DNA of 64,000 bases, from assembly GCA_030734395.1 (NCBI GenBank), contig JAUZTG010000003.1, positions 372,001-436,000 of the forward strand, in the 5' to 3' direction. The stretch's first letter is position 1. Each line of letters begins with the position of its first letter. The notes beneath the pieces are model-generated. The model made no database searches and was not told where the DNA came from. It was given only the letters and a program-made list of their open reading frames with translations. Positions 10,994-24,000 of the stretch are shown here, in pieces. A program made the translations under genes and the position numbers. The stretch is from Sarocladium kiliense (lineage: Eukaryota; Ascomycota; Sordariomycetes; Hypocreales; Sarocladiaceae).

Positions 10994-13900
10994 ATGGCCG
11001 CCATGGAGATCCTCACTCTTCTCAACACGTCGGCGACGACCAGCGGCAAGTCAACATCGCGAGAAGCATCACCATCATCGTCCCACGAAGACCTGGCTAC
11101 ACCTCCCTCAACGACAGTTCCCACGCCTTCCCCAGAGCCCAGCTGGACTCGGCCTCAGGTGGCAGACAGGCACAACGAACACTCTCAGTCATGGGATGCT
11201 GAGGATACGTCTTCGAGTTCACATGCGGATTCGGGTTTTGGGTGGAATGCGAACTTCTCTTTTCCTTTCAAGGGAGAATCTCTGGACTACGCGCGACTCG
11301 AAATGGACCCGTCAGGGAGTGGCACCTCACGCGATTCTCCCAGAAGACCCCATCGCATCAACACTGATAGCAGTTCATACAGACCACAAGAACCGTCGTA
11401 AGTAAATTGCTTCAACATGAAGAGATCACATCTGACCTAAGCTAGACCAGCGGAGGACGCTTTTGTGTAGGTGCTCCTAAAATTCGTCGGGTCTGACATC
11501 GTTGTTCCATGTGCTGGAAAGATTGCTTGTGTTGCCTGCCACGAAGATGATCTTCATCACGCCATGGTTTCGGGAACTCTGGGACTAGCATTCCATGGCG
11601 GCAAGGCGACCTCTTGTCCAGCACAATGCGAACACATAGCATCCAGATCACCTTGGCTAACAATTTGCAGGCCCTCATCAGCAGATCCCTTCAGACTACC
11701 TGACTACAGGAACCACAAGTACTCAGACAGCCACAGCAGTCTCGCATCCTTTGCGACGTCTAGATCTGAGGCTCACTCACGGATATCGTCTGTGACGACC
11801 ATCAATGAGATTCCTTCTATCGACTCAGTACTGTCAGAAGTCTCGCGGGCCGACGCTTCTAGCCCAGGCCTTCCTGCGAGTTCGCCCACCCAAGCAGAAC
11901 GAAGGGCAAAGCTCAAGTCCCATGATGCTAGTCTCAGTCCTCGCGGCAGAAGCCGGACAGGCTTCATAGTTCCACGGATCACTCGAGCGGCGAGCCCATC
12001 CGATGTTGCTCTCAACATGAAGCAAGGTGCAGGAGTGAAGCCGCCGAGCTCAGCAACAATGTCGACGTAAGTTCGAATTTCCTTACTATCTCAATTTCGA
12101 CCAGTACAGTTGCTTCATACAGCTGTTCGTGAATCATGAGACGACTGCCTGGCAACCAAGTGGACCACTTGCCTATCCTGTCACCCCTATTCTCACCGAT
12201 TCTAACTATCTTGATGTTTGGCATTGCGCTATTGTCCCTATTCTACTGTCCCGGTACAATCACGCCGGGGTTTGATTGGTTGTTCTTCAATAACGCCTCT
12301 ACTTCATCTCATTCAAACCATCGCTGCCCACCCTCCCCTGTCCCAATTGGCTATTCCCAGGCGAGCACAGTCAACGTGACTTCGAATTTCGAACGGTGTG
12401 TGGTCGCAGCATGTGATCCATAGTCATCTCATGCCTGCGTCACTGCAGCCTTACTGCCCTCCTCACGTCTTCCTTATATGCCTTCAAAACCGTCCCCTCG
12501 CGTCGAAAAGCACACCAACGTCACTCCCGTCTTCTGAGGTTATTTTGCTAGGCACATCATCGTACTTTTGCTATTTATTTGCATTACCCTGAGTCGATTC
12601 TGACCTCGCACAACAGTCATCCGCCACTGAGAAACACTGGGCGACTCTCAGCTCCACGTACACACAAACGTGCTGTCTCAGCACCTGTCTTCCCACCACT
12701 GCCACGCAGGCTGCCGTCTTTCACGATCAACCAGACTCGACCACTTTTGCCGCCGCCACATCAGATGATGGCAGGATCTCTTGGGAGCTCACACTCCAGC
12801 GAGGAGCCACTGTTTCATCGCCATGGCCCACCGGCAGTGATTCGCGAGCATGAGCAGATTCGACCGGCCATGATGGCCCGTCATAGCGACTCGGAGACGA
12901 CGACCGCAACAGCCTCCGCTTCGGGATCTCACGTCACCTCGCCCACTGCTGTTTCGCAAGCATCCATGACTGCCCAAGCCAGAAGTCAACCCGATGATGT
13001 CTGGGATATTGATGATGAGAACCTCAGAATGCCATCTTTCGAGGAGCTTGAATTGCATGGCATGCAGGACGAAACTGTCCAATGCATCTTTGTGGACAAG
13101 TGTGCAACAAATAGCCCGATCCGCAAGTCGGTCTCGCACTTCTTCGGTCGGAATAAGGGCACCACACTGCAAATTCCTGAGCACATCTGGTTGGTGTACT
13201 GCCGTCAACATTATCAACGCCTTCGCTACCGCCTGGGACAAAAGTATGCTCTTCATCAGCTCGACCTGGTCAAGGTTGTGATTCACCGCATCGAGCGCTG
13301 GGGCAAGGACAACAAGGCCAAGAATGATGGTGCCGAGGTGCTTGACTGGCAGATCATGCTGCGCAAGTGTGTCAGAGACGAACAGGAGCGCTGGACCAGA
13401 TTCAAGCAAGACCTGCGCCGCCAAGCGCTGAGCCAGCAGGAGCAGGACGAACGCTACGAAGAGTTTAAGATGAGCCGTGTTGGTCATTCTAAGTACAAGC
13501 AAGGTATGGGTCAGGTTAATGATGTTGGAATGACCCCTAGTCTGGTGGAGAGCTCGACCAACAGCGCCGCCGAGACTTTAATGTCTATTGAGAAGAACTA
13601 CCCCTGGCTTCTGGACACTTTGGGAGACCACCGCTCGGAAGACGAAGTAATTTCTGTGATCGATCGGCTTCGCCAAGACTACAAGGTTGCTCTGGAAGCG
13701 AAAACTTCAACTGGGGTGTCAATTATCAAAGAGCTACCGCCTATCGAGTTCTTGCCGAACTTGACCAACGATGGCGAGGACCGTCCTGTCAAATCGGGTC
13801 GCAAGCGAGGACCGGCACGTACCGCCCGAGCTTCGGAAAGCTTCAAGCGTCGTGCTACGCGATCGGTCGAGTCTCCCGATGATGGAGCATCTGGTGATGT

Positions 13901-14570
13901 GTACTCTCATGCTGGCTTTGAGCCCACACCTTCTCCAATGCCTTATGTTGGTGGGGGAGCCGTGTATGACCATCCCCAAGTGGGCCATTGGATGGAGAGA
14001 GCTGGGCATGATCGAGGTGCTGCGCGCCCGTCCTTGATCGTTCCTCGGATGCAGCCACTGAACTATGGCTACCGAAGCTCAGGCGTGCCTGGCAGCTCGA
14101 CTGGCATGTCACGCGACATGATGCCATTGCCAACTCCTCCTCCTGGACAGGAGCGGATTGAGCAGTCTCGCAACTACCTTCCTGTGCCGCGCCCTACCCA
14201 TCATCGCTCGGCCAGTGCTTTCACGCCTATGAACCGCTACACTTCGACTTTGGAGAGGCCTTCCAGCTCTGGTGAAGGCGCAGCAGGCGGCCGGACAAGC
14301 GAGCCAGGCGACTATTTCCCTGGATTTGCCACGGCAGGGCCTTCGCGCAACGCCCACATCTTCGGGGACCTGGGCGGCTACCAGATGGCTTCACACAACA
14401 GGGCACCTGTGTTTGACTTTACCCCACGATCTCGCCCTGGTGCTTGGACCGAGTCTGAGGCACCAGAGCTCCCTCGTGTTCCTTCTTGGACACCTCACGG
14501 GGCATCCACGGTCCCTAGTGCTCCATACCGCGCCGACGACAGAAGTCAGCATGGCGAAGACAAGCAGTAG
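10994..14570 (+). CDS. Large disordered protein with conserved Cys/His core (fungal ORP1-like family)
   Basis: The proposed exons are 10994-11397, 11671-12066 and 12617-14570, giving 917 aa; phases match at both joins. The first 420 residues are Ser/Pro-rich and probably disordered. The conserved core starts with SFEELELHGMQDETVQCIFV and has Cys423, Cys429, His441 (SHFFGRNKG), Cys462 and His465 (VYCRQHYQR), a possible metal site. A basic/acidic helical stretch (LVKVVIHRIERW, KCVRDEQERW) follows. The C-terminal 400 residues are again low complexity. Fungal proteins with this core are often labelled ORP1-like, a link I make from memory; the molecular function is unknown. The 550-nt last intron is unusually long, so either a further small exon or a separate gene starting at the ATG at 12765 remains possible. 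The core and the exon-3 frame are secure, the upstream exons less so. Confidence 0.72.
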
Positions 14571-15197
14571 GGTCCTCATGTGGGTGGTTGGTTTCATCTT
14601 ATTACGGTTCTTTATAGACGGCTTTGATGATTGAACGGCAACAACGATGCATTCTCCTGACGCTGAACGCTATGGCCGGCTGACTTCGAACGTTTGGAGC
14701 TTGGGCGGAACTTGAGATTTACGCCTGCTGGTTCGCCATTCTTGCTTATTCTTTTGTTGACTGAAAAACGGTGGTACGGGAGCGGACTGGGCTTCTGACG
14801 GTCGGAGTTGGCGAACATGTGTGCCGCAATGCAAGAGCCACAGTGGTTGTAATTCATTCCTTTCCCCTTTTCCTTTTCTTGCTTTTCCTTTTCTGTTGGT
14901 TCGTTAGATGGCATGGGCGATCACTCGGGGAGGGTCCTTTGTGGACAACATCACACGGAGTCTGCAGGCGGATGACGGTCATGAATTCATTACGACGATG
15001 GGAACGCCAGAGCGACAAAGCCTGGTACTTTGTACTATCCATAGCTTGCTTTACTTTAATACCTTTTGCCCACACATCTTGACGTTGCTGGGATGACAGA
15101 ACATTTCTCGTTCTTTCAATGCATGACTTGCTATAACTCTTACGCTCGCCTCTTGGCCGGATAGGCGATGGCTGAATGCATCATGCCGAAGGACTTC
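14571..15197. other. Convergent 3' flanks
   Basis: A 627-bp gap between two convergent genes, presumably holding both 3' UTRs. No gene, RNA or repeat seen. Confidence 0.6.
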
Positions 15198-15974
15198 CTA
15201 TTCCCTGAACATGATCTGTCCTCCATCCCACTCCGCCAACTCCCCCACGGCCACAGTCCCAACCTCCTTAAACCCGAACCTCTCATAGAACTCCTTCAGC
15301 CCCTTCAATCTACATAGATAAGCAGCCGCACCACAAGCATCAACAACTTGCAGGCCATCCCTGACCAACAGACTTCCGAGACCAGAGCCCTGAAGCTGTG
15401 GGTTGACGCCGAGGAGAGAGAGGTAGTGGGCGGCGCGTCGACGCGGGGTGGTGAGGAACTTTTCGTATTCCTGGTGAATGATGCGGGCGAATGTGTCGTT
15501 TGTGCGGGAGCGGAAGGGGAGGATCTTGTTGCGGATTGTGAAGTAGAGGCGGACGATGGGAGCGAACCACCATGCTGAGAGGTGTTAGTCACTATCCAAA
15601 CATCTTTGCTCCAGCCAATTGACGCGAGAGCAATCAAGTCTTCAGAACAAAATGAACAAAGATCAAGACCCACTAGGACTCAACCACCTCCTCCAAAACG
15701 ACTCAAAGCCCTTGCCCCGATTCCACCACGAGAAAGCCTGTGGCACATCATCCTCATCCACGGCGACGGTGAAGCGCCAACCAAGCGTCCAGTACCGGGT
15801 CTCGAGGATGCGAACGATGGCCGCGCGCCATTCGTCGGGGTACTTCTCGCGGTCTGGGAAGAGGAACTGCATGAGCTGGTCGTTGCGGAAGGCGAGGGCG
15901 TAGAGGTTCGCGGCGCGGGGGATGTCGGCCCAGGTGCCGGGGCGGAGGCGGTAGGGTTGTGTTGTTGCGGGCAT
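15198..15974 (-). CDS. GNAT-family N-acetyltransferase (first of two)
   Basis: An acetyl-CoA-dependent acyltransferase of unknown substrate. Exons are 15974-15674 and 15574-15198 (complement), giving 225 aa. The N-terminus reads YRLRPGTWADIPRAANLYAL, typical of fungal GNATs. The second exon carries the acetyl-CoA-binding motif A (LGVNPQLQGSGLGSLLVR) and motif B (CGAAAYLCR, then GLKEFYERFGFKEVG). The ATG at 15974 is chosen because the longer frame opens only with TTG. The donor is taken as GTGGGT (15673) because it restores phase to the CTCTCAG acceptor; GTCCTA a few bases upstream would also keep frame and differ by two residues. It is divergent from the Zn2Cys6 regulator at 17165, with about 1.2 kb between them. 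Confidence 0.85.
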
Positions 15975-17164
15975 TGTGTTTGGGGATTGGGATGGCAATG
16001 AGATTCGAATGGAATGAGACGAAGGATATTGAGGAAGACGGAGGAAGAGTGAGTGAGTGTGGTCTTATAAGTCTGAGTTTTCGAATGAATATATTCGCTA
16101 TTTCGGGTGGATAGATCTAAAGTCCCTTGCCCTTTTGCCTTAGCAGGCAGGTAACTTGACCAGGCTAGAGACCGATGACTCGACACCGGAGTAGCATGGT
16201 GAGCGAGTGGGGCGCAAAAGGCGTGTTTCAAAGGCGCACAGCGACAGGAAAACCGGGGTCCGCACCCGGGCCGGGGGATCGGGGGGGTCAGTTCAGGGCA
16301 CGAAGTCCGGTCTGGGGAAGGGGAGGCCTGGTTTGCCTTATACCTGTCGGTCAGCGGCTGGTTACTTCTGTGAAGGGGAATTCCTCAGGCAGAGGCTTGA
16401 TGTAGTACAAGATTGTAGATTAGTCGAGCTAGAACGCTTTGACCAGGTTAAAGGCGTGATCTGTGCATCGTATCGCATCGTATCGCCGTTGGACGCCGAG
16501 CCGGAGGGTTGGTTGACCTGAGCAAGGGTTATGACTAGGGTTGGGGTAACGACACTGTAGGGTGCTGTCTCCACTTTTCTGTTGGGTGCAAACTCCGCTG
16601 ATCGAATCCGGAATCCGGCACACAATCGACAGCAGCAAACCACTTGGTTGTCACGCCTGCATTTCCACACAAATCTGGGAGGAAGCCGTGTTATCGGCGC
16701 TGGCCTTCATATCTGGCACAGCCTGTAAGCTGACGGGCCTGACTGAGAGACACGACTGAACAACTCATTTCTTCCTTGATTCACCTCACCTCACCTCACC
16801 TCGACCTCCATTTGCTGCCCCGCTGCTCGCAACTTGCACGCTTACTGTCTCATTCGCGCCGATCCGAGGGCTCATTTCCACCCCAGCCTACTTAGTCTTG
16901 CTGTCTGTCACTCGCTGTCACTCACCGTCACTGCGTGTCAGTCCAGAGTGCTAGCCTGCACCTCCGGCGCTGAAGCCGACTCATCCGGCTCATCTCAACA
17001 CCCCTGACAACGAGCCTCACCTCACCTCTCATCTCACACTGCACACAAAAGCTCATCTTTGGCACACCGAAACTCAATCTTCTTCACGCTCAATCGAATC
17101 GCTGGCAGGTTACAGCCGCTCTCCTGTGCATGGGCCACAAGCTACGGCCACCACCTTGTGGCAC
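15975..17164. promoter_or_regulatory. Divergent promoter region between GNAT and Zn2Cys6 regulator
   Basis: A 1.2-kb region with C-rich tandem motifs. TCACC is repeated four times at 16781-16800. Several GTCACT-like units lie between about 16905 and 16940. CCTCACCTC recurs near 17015. These are typical of pyrimidine-rich fungal promoters and leaders. No TATA box or gene is evident. Confidence 0.5.
16781..16800 (+). repeat. Short tandem repeat (TCACC)4
   Basis: Four exact copies of TCACC in the leader or promoter of the downstream transcription factor gene, followed by further CCTCACC-like copies at 17015-17030. Function unknown. Confidence 0.85.
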
Positions 17165-18959
17165 ATGCCCACCATGAGGCCTCCTCCAGACATCAAACAG
17201 GAGGAATCCTCTCGCGACTCCGAATCCCCCGGCGAAGTTATCCAGCGCGCTCACCGCACCTGCGAGAAATGTACGCGCACAAAGAAGAAATGCGACAAGG
17301 CTCTGCCTTCCTGTTCACGATGTACCAGGTAAATAAACCCCCTCTCTCTCTCATCTCAAACTCACAAGCCGATCATTCAAGACTCCAAACTCCATGCTGC
17401 TATGACTTCGTCTACACCGCACCCGCAACCTCCATCGTCGAACCCGCCGCCCTAGCCTCCATCCTCGACCCAGCAGCCTTCGACGTGCCCCCCTCAGTAA
17501 CCATGTCCGTCCTCTCCTCCCGCAACGTCAACTGGCGCGACGCAATTGACCTCTACCTCTCCACCATCAACTCCTGGCTCCACGTCGTCCACCCGACCCT
17601 CCTCGCCGCAAGGCTCGACAGCATTCCAAAAAGCAGCAATGCAGAGGCAGTGCCGCAGGATCCGGAGTTTGCGCTGCTGGTGCTTTGTATGCATCTTGTC
17701 ACGCTGTATGCTGACTCAGGGAGGTCGCAGGCTACGGATGGGCAGGAGATGTTTGGGAATGCTGAGTATGTTATTGCGAAGAGGTTGTTTGGGCTGGCGA
17801 GGGGGTTCAGTCCGCCGAGCTTGGTGTTGGTGCAATGTTGCATCCTGCTTGCGGTGTTTGAGTTTGGACATGGGGACTTTGCGAGGGCGTATGTGTCTGT
17901 AGGAGATGCATATACCATGGCGAAGTTTCTTGGCATCAGACCAGGAGAGTATGTCGAAGCAGAGAGAAACAATCCTGTTGATCCAGCAGAAGAAGAACGG
18001 AGGTCTGTATACTGGTCAATATTCGTCCTCGACAGGTTCGTTGTCCCTTTTCCTTATCCCACCAACAGATCTTCAGACTCAACTCCTTACGACATCACAG
18101 ACTCCTACACGTTGAAGGAGACCTCCTCTGGAAACCCCTCCACCTCCCGCCTCACACCCCAACCGACCTCCTCCCCACCGTCAACACAATATGGGACCCC
18201 TCCACAAACCAACTCATCACCACCACAAACCGCTACCCAGCCTCCATTTCACCCTCAGTCCCTCTCGGCCCCTTCCAACGCAACTGCCAATGCGCAATGC
18301 TTTACGCCAGCGCCCTGACCTGGGAACTCGAAACCTATCGTCCGGAAAACCAACCCCCTTCCGTAACCTCCTTCTCCGAACTCGACTTCGCGACTAGATC
18401 CCTCATCGAAGCCATGATTGCACAAGCGCCCCGCTGGGGAGACCACTACGCCTGCTTCGCAACCCTCACCTCCCTCCTCCTCCTCCTCTACCGCCGCTTC
18501 CTCCAAACCGTCGAAGCGTCAACTCTCATAAGCGAAGCATCCTCCAATGTGGAAGTTGCAAAAGCCGTGGCGGGCGTGAACTTCACGGTACGGATCATCG
18601 CGGACACGACATCGGATTTCAACGAGTATCTAAGTCATCGGCCGGAGCTGCTGGCGCCATGTTCTCCCGTCACGCCATTTAGTGCGTACCATTGCTTGAG
18701 GACGTTGAGTACGTTTGAGAGTATCATCCCGGATGCGGATCGGAGATTCCACGATATCTACAGTTCTTTGCATTTCTATGCCAAGCGGTGGGGAGTTGGA
18801 GGTGAGTCCGCTTTGCTACACTTCTTTTGCATTTATATCTGTTTTGGGGGTGCGGCATGCTGACAGGAATCGTATTTGATAGCCCAGCTGGTGCAGCGGA
18901 TAGAGACCAGCTTGATGGAAGAGCTGACGACGACGACGGCTGCCGCATCGGTGAACTAG
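17165..18959 (+). CDS. Zn2Cys6 (Zn cluster) transcription factor
   Basis: A nuclear sequence-specific regulator with a fungal-specific transcription factor domain; target unknown. Exons are 17165-17328, 17382-18035, 18101-18801 and 18883-18959, giving 531 aa. The binuclear zinc cluster is complete after splicing: Cys33, 36, 43, 50, 53 and 60 with spacing C-x2-C-x6-C-x6-C-x2-C-x6-C. Intron 1 separates the fifth and sixth cysteines. The middle region (RDAIDLYLSTINSWLHVVHP, SLVLVQCCILLAVFEFGHGD, RRSVYWSIFVLDRLLHVEGD) matches the fungal TF middle homology domain. The ATG at 17165 (MPTMRPPP) is the first ATG in frame; an upstream extension opens only with GTG. Intron 2 has donor GTTCGT and acceptor at 18100, which restores DRLL in place of a frame-shifted run. 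The last exon is short and ends AAASVN. Confidence 0.92.
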
Positions 18960-19466
18960 CACTTCTCCGTACGAGGTCGTCCTCCTCTCACAAAACAGAC
19001 CAAGGCCAAGGCAATGCTGGGAACAGAATTATGTCCTCAAACTAAGTCTCTCACGAGACAGTGGACAAACACGGGAGGCGTGATTGATGTTGAATTTTAT
19101 ACCCTCCTTTCCCTTTCTTCTTGACAGCGCCGGAACAAATCCAATACATTTCCTCTCATAGAAAAAGCGGAGGGACACTGAAACGCAAGAAGGAGAAAGG
19201 AACAAAAAGTTTATCAAGACAACGCTGCGGCATTCTGCCATATTTATATCTCCAAAGCTGTAAAAATCAACGCTAATCCTATCCGTGACTCGATGTGAGG
19301 TATCTCTATACTAAACACAAAAAAAAAGGGGGCAAACCATGTCAAAAAACCCATGTATCCTTGCCACCATTCTCGGTTGCCCAAGTTTCTGTCCTTGCTC
19401 TCCACATCAGACTGCTACACCCGGAAACATAAAGGAAAAGCAGATATCATCACCCATGACCCTGCA
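18960..19466. other. Convergent 3' flanks
   Basis: A 507-bp gap between the stop codons of the transcription factor and the SPX protein. AT-rich for this window near 19300-19330 (A-run), consistent with 3' UTR and polyadenylation signals. No gene seen. Confidence 0.6.
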
Positions 19467-21019
19467 TTAAGGGGTATTGCCAACCACCAAAACCAACAAC
19501 ATCCCGTTCAAAAGACAAGACGCCACAAAAGTACACCAAACAGCCAATCGATGTACAACCGACAAGGGATCCTTCCGATACAGCGTCATGCCCAGCGCCG
19601 AGCATGCGCAGAACAAACTAAGCATTACGCCCACTGTGACACCTACATCAACCTCTACGCGCAGTTTGTGCCGCCCTGTAGAGATGAGCAAACTGGCAAT
19701 TCCAAGCAGGACGAAGGAGGCGACAAAACAGCCAATGGTACCGAGGAAGAGGACCCGCTCGCGGTACCGGATGACTTTCTGCTCAGCGATGCTAGGGAAA
19801 GCATAGAGACCGACGTAACCCTGCGTGGGGATCTCCTCCGAGCTGGCGTAGCCTTCTTCGTCGGAATCGGTGTTGGTTTGCGTGGAGGTGTAGCCTTGGG
19901 CAATGCCACCGTTGTCGTCGAGCAGAGGTCTCCGCTCCGGGTTCTCCTTATTGCTCGTGCGGAACCATTGCTTCGCCTTCTCAAAGGGCATGCCGATCAC
20001 AGCTTGGATGTAGCCCAGTCCTGGGAAACCTGAGCCATCCCCTGGATTGATGTAGATGGCGTAGTCATCGTCAGGCCCGCCTGACTCGCTGCCGTCGTCG
20101 TACTCGTTCCAGTACTTCACCTGAGACGGTGGTTCTTCATGCTGCGGCGGTGGGAGAGGCTGGAAGCGGACATTGGCTTCGATATCGCTGACCCGACGGG
20201 AGCTGCTGGTGTCTGGACGTTCGGAGGAGGAGGGAGAGCTGGGTTCACTGTAGGCGGGGGCAGCGTCATTAAGGGTTCGGAGGATGTCGTCATGGCGGCT
20301 TTGAAGGTAGGAGAAGTCGCGACGCGTGAAGCTCTTGGGATGACGGAGGACATTATCGACGAAGCGGGAACCAAGAGTGGTGGAGCCGGTCCATTTCTGC
20401 AAGCACATGAGTCAGATAAGAGTTTTGAGGGGATCCGGGGCAAAGGAAGAGGCATCTGGAGCGGGTTCGCTGGGGTGTCGAAGAAAAAGAACCCACCTTG
20501 TATTTTTTGAGGATTTTGCGAAAAGCCACGACTTGCGCGTTGGCGAAGCGTGTGAGGGCATGAATGTCGTCACCACATTGTAAGAGATCTCGTTCGTAGC
20601 GAGCGAAGCGCCGATGGAAGCGAAGGTTCTGAGAGGTTGATGGGTCTGCTGGCTGCTTGCCTAGCCACCGCTCGATAGTGCGGGAGAGGTGCTTGAGGCG
20701 ACGGTCGATCTCGTCAGCTTTCGAGGAGATGAAGAGGTCGACTCGTTCGTGCTGTTGGCAAAGCTCTTGGTAGAGGCTGTCCTCGAAGCGACGAAGGGCA
20801 GGCTCCTGGTGGCCAGGGATTGCGATGGCCGTGGCCTGGTTCCGGCTTGTGTGAACCTTGATCTCATGCTTGAGAGAGTTGTAGTCGAGGTTATCTGTTG
20901 CAAGGACGATGTTAGCGAGGCTCGACCTCCTTTGCGATTGGAGTGGAAGGAGAGTATGTCGACGTACGAAGACTCCATTCTGGGACCGACTCGTTGACCA
21001 ATTGGGTTCCGAACTTCAT
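19467..21019 (-). CDS. SPX-domain protein with three C-terminal membrane segments (VTC-like)
   Basis: SPX domains sense inositol pyrophosphates and report phosphate status. Exons are 21019-20968, 20894-20497 and 20396-19467 (complement), giving 459 aa. Residues 1-170 form the SPX domain: start MKFGTQLVNESVPEWSLHNL, then DYNSLKHEIK, and the Lys-rich end FRKILKKYKKWTGSTTLG. A Ser/Pro-rich acidic linker follows. The last 100 residues hold three hydrophobic segments (about 363-387, 395-418 and 431-456). I do not see the VTC catalytic tunnel domain of Vtc2-4, so the layout is closer to the accessory yeast protein Vtc5, a comparison made by inference. A vacuolar membrane location and a role in polyphosphate or phosphate homeostasis are likely but unproven. 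Introns are bounded by GTACGT and GTGGGT donors and join in frame. Confidence 0.88.
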
Positions 21020-24000
21020 GCTACGGCAGCAGCAATGGACTTCGTCGAAACGGCTTTGACTGATCCAAGAATGCGAAAGTTGGAGAATTGCGAATCGTAG
21101 CAAAGACGGGATGGGCGTGTCTCATTACCGGGTTCGGGTCGAGGTGGTGGCGGTCGTTAGATGCAGGCTGCAAGTTGGGGGAAGGCTGGGCGGCGGCGTG
21201 GGAGGGAGCCCGGGGGGAAGTTCTGGTGTCGCGTGCTCAAGCTCTGGACAGCATGTGAGGATGGGGAGGCTTGCAATATGGAGACTGATTAAAGCTGGGA
21301 TGGAGGCGTGGCCGTGTGAACAATTGAATGATCTTAAGTGTTGTTGGATGCAGAGGAAGAGAAGAGAGGAGCAAGCAGAGAGTAGGAAAGGAAGGTTTGA
21401 AGGCGTTGCTGGTGGCAGAAGCTCCAGCTGATACGGTACGACGGTCATGGCTAAAGCGCGCGAAGATGGCGAGCGACAACGGCAGAGTGACGTTGTGGCA
21501 GTGCGTCCCGGGACAGGTAAAGACCCCTCGTGGGCGAGCGCAGCACTGGAATTGGTCGCTAGGGAAGCCTAAACAACGCTAAGACGCCCCTCGGGGCTTT
21601 TACAGTGGACCTCGCAGTGGGAGTGGGGGGTGTTTTGGAGGGGCCAGGGTGCCAGCCACGAACGGTCTAGTCCGCTGTAGGCGGCGGTAGTAGGTGCGAT
21701 AAGATGGGCGGGCCCCCTGCTTTAGTGGCTGCAGTGCTGAAGATTGAATACAGAGTTCACATCCCTGCCGGCGGTGACGACGCAACGCGGATGCATCTCG
21801 TGCATTCGCGCCCTGTACATTACATGAACGAGAAGCATGGTCTGGCCCGACTGATTGTGCATGTGCAACGAGTGGCAGTCTGGCCGCCGTTGTGGATGCC
21901 AGCAGCATGTGAGACAAAGTTAATTCACAGGTAACACCACGCAATCCAGCAGGTTCATGAGATGAGTTGGGAGCGCAGCGCCATGTTACTGTCAGCTGTT
22001 CTACTCCGTACCAAGGAACTTCTTTAACTTTCAGTCTGTTGCTTCCCGAACGCCCCCGAGCCGTTGAAACACTATTAAGTGCTGTGAGCAGGGTTATGGC
22101 CGTTCGTTCGCTGGCGCGTATGCACCGTCACTGCACCGTCGTCGAGTCTAGATTGAGGGTTCGCGGGCCGGCGATACGCTGGATGCATGGTTAGCCCAGA
22201 GTTAGATAGAGCAAGCAAACAAGCGAGTTTGCATACAATGGGCTACAGAGGACTAACAAGTAAAACATTACTCGGTCTCACTCAACGGGGCCGCTTGCAG
22301 ACACCGACCCCGGTGGACGGACCAGCCACCTAAAGAGCCAAGTCTACAAGCGGCGGGGGGGCGCACCAAGATGCTTGTCTGTCGCCTGGCACGCTGCGCT
22401 GCATCTGGCTCTAGCTCCAGGTTCCGGTGGAGAATTGTGCCATTCCTCAGCTCAGTGGCTTTGCGCTGATCTAAAACACAGAGTTTCGTTGTCATTAAGT
22501 TCAAATAAAGTGCAATACTTGCCGAGGTCGCGCTCGATCAAGTGCAGCATGGCAAAGGCAGATCCGTGCAAGTCTTTGATAGGTACGGCAGCGTCGGATG
22601 CCAGACACGCGTGCATACATCGGTCCAGAACCTCTTGTGATTTCTCGTGTTTTGCTCCTCCATGCACAAAACCAATCTGGTAAGAGGTGCTAATCATAGC
22701 TGGCTCCCTCACCCTCCCTCATGCAAGGTATCCATTTAGCTGCTGCCCGCACGGGCCTGTCGTTCCCAAATAGGGCGACCGGTCAACCGCCTCTTGTGCC
22801 ACCGGGCTCTCATCGGGCAGATACTGGGGCGACCTCCTCTTCTAGAACAACGGGTATTGCCAGAAAAAGAGGCAAATGCACACTGAATTTTCGTTTTTAC
22901 AGAATTGGGGAAAATTTAAGATGTCAGCTCAGGTACCGGAAAGCGTGTGGTGACAAGACTGACATGCTCTCGCTAATCGATGACTGCCCCCCCTAGTCGA
23001 CAGAAAGCAAGGTAAAACTGACTCGTGACTCTTCGTTGGCCGATAAGGCACTATTAGTCGACCGGCATGCATGGCCTGTGTACAGAGAGTCTCTGCAGTC
23101 CGACACAACTTAATCCTTGCTTGCGAAGCGATTGGGGCAAGTGCTCGCGTGTCCACGCTTGAGGGGTAAATCATCACCAAATGATGGTGCGATACGACAC
23201 GAACAAGCCATGCGTTTTGTTCTGATTGCTCAGAGATACTGCAAGCTGATAGACAAAACCTGAGAGAGGTCGTATCACGAAGTATAAAGGACCAATCACC
23301 GTCTCTACATTGCCCACGTGCACAACCTCTCCTCCCATTGCCTGGCCAATCTTCCCCTCAGTCCGTCCCCTGGACTTATTCATGCCGGTCCATTGACAGC
23401 CCATCGCCATGACAAAACCCCGGCACGGTTTGAGGAGACCACCCGGCTATTTTCTGATCGATCTATTCTCGGTCTGTTGCTTGGGATCCATCTGTAAGGA
23501 TGCTGTTTAGCCGTAGTCGGCAACCCGAAGCCGCCGGTATCCCTACCGATGGGTCCTTGATGCAGCTCGGCGCACAGGGCCACTTTGAGGCACGGCACGA
23601 TGCCGTGGTTTTTCTTGGCCCTGGGGGTTTGAGAGTGAAGCATCGCGACAGCTTCGCCTGGTCAGAGCCTTCAGGGCGGAGGAAGATCTTCCTTCGGACG
23701 AAGCGCAATAACAAACAGGTTCAGAGATGACGCGAGAGCAGCATTCGCCTACATCACGATCCGTGTCCAGTTTGCACTCCAACATCGATGAGGCGGCTAC
23801 AAACGGCGTCACGAACGTCTCGGCGGATATGCACGTACGAATGGATTCGTTCCCGACATGATCATACCAATTTTGACCACTCGTAAACATTCTTTCTGCT
23901 CCAGAGCCTCGACCCTCGCTTCCCTCTCGTGGGCCCAAGGGCTGTGGAGTTTTCTGAAGACCCTGAACGCCTCCGTCAGCTTGTTGCCTGCCCTACAGCC

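Noticed and set aside
12136..12423. Plus-strand 95-codon open frame
   Set aside because: Lies inside the proposed long intron of the ORP1-like gene and its composition is not protein-like.
19353..20033. Plus-strand 226-codon open frame
   Set aside because: Antisense shadow of the SPX-protein last exon.
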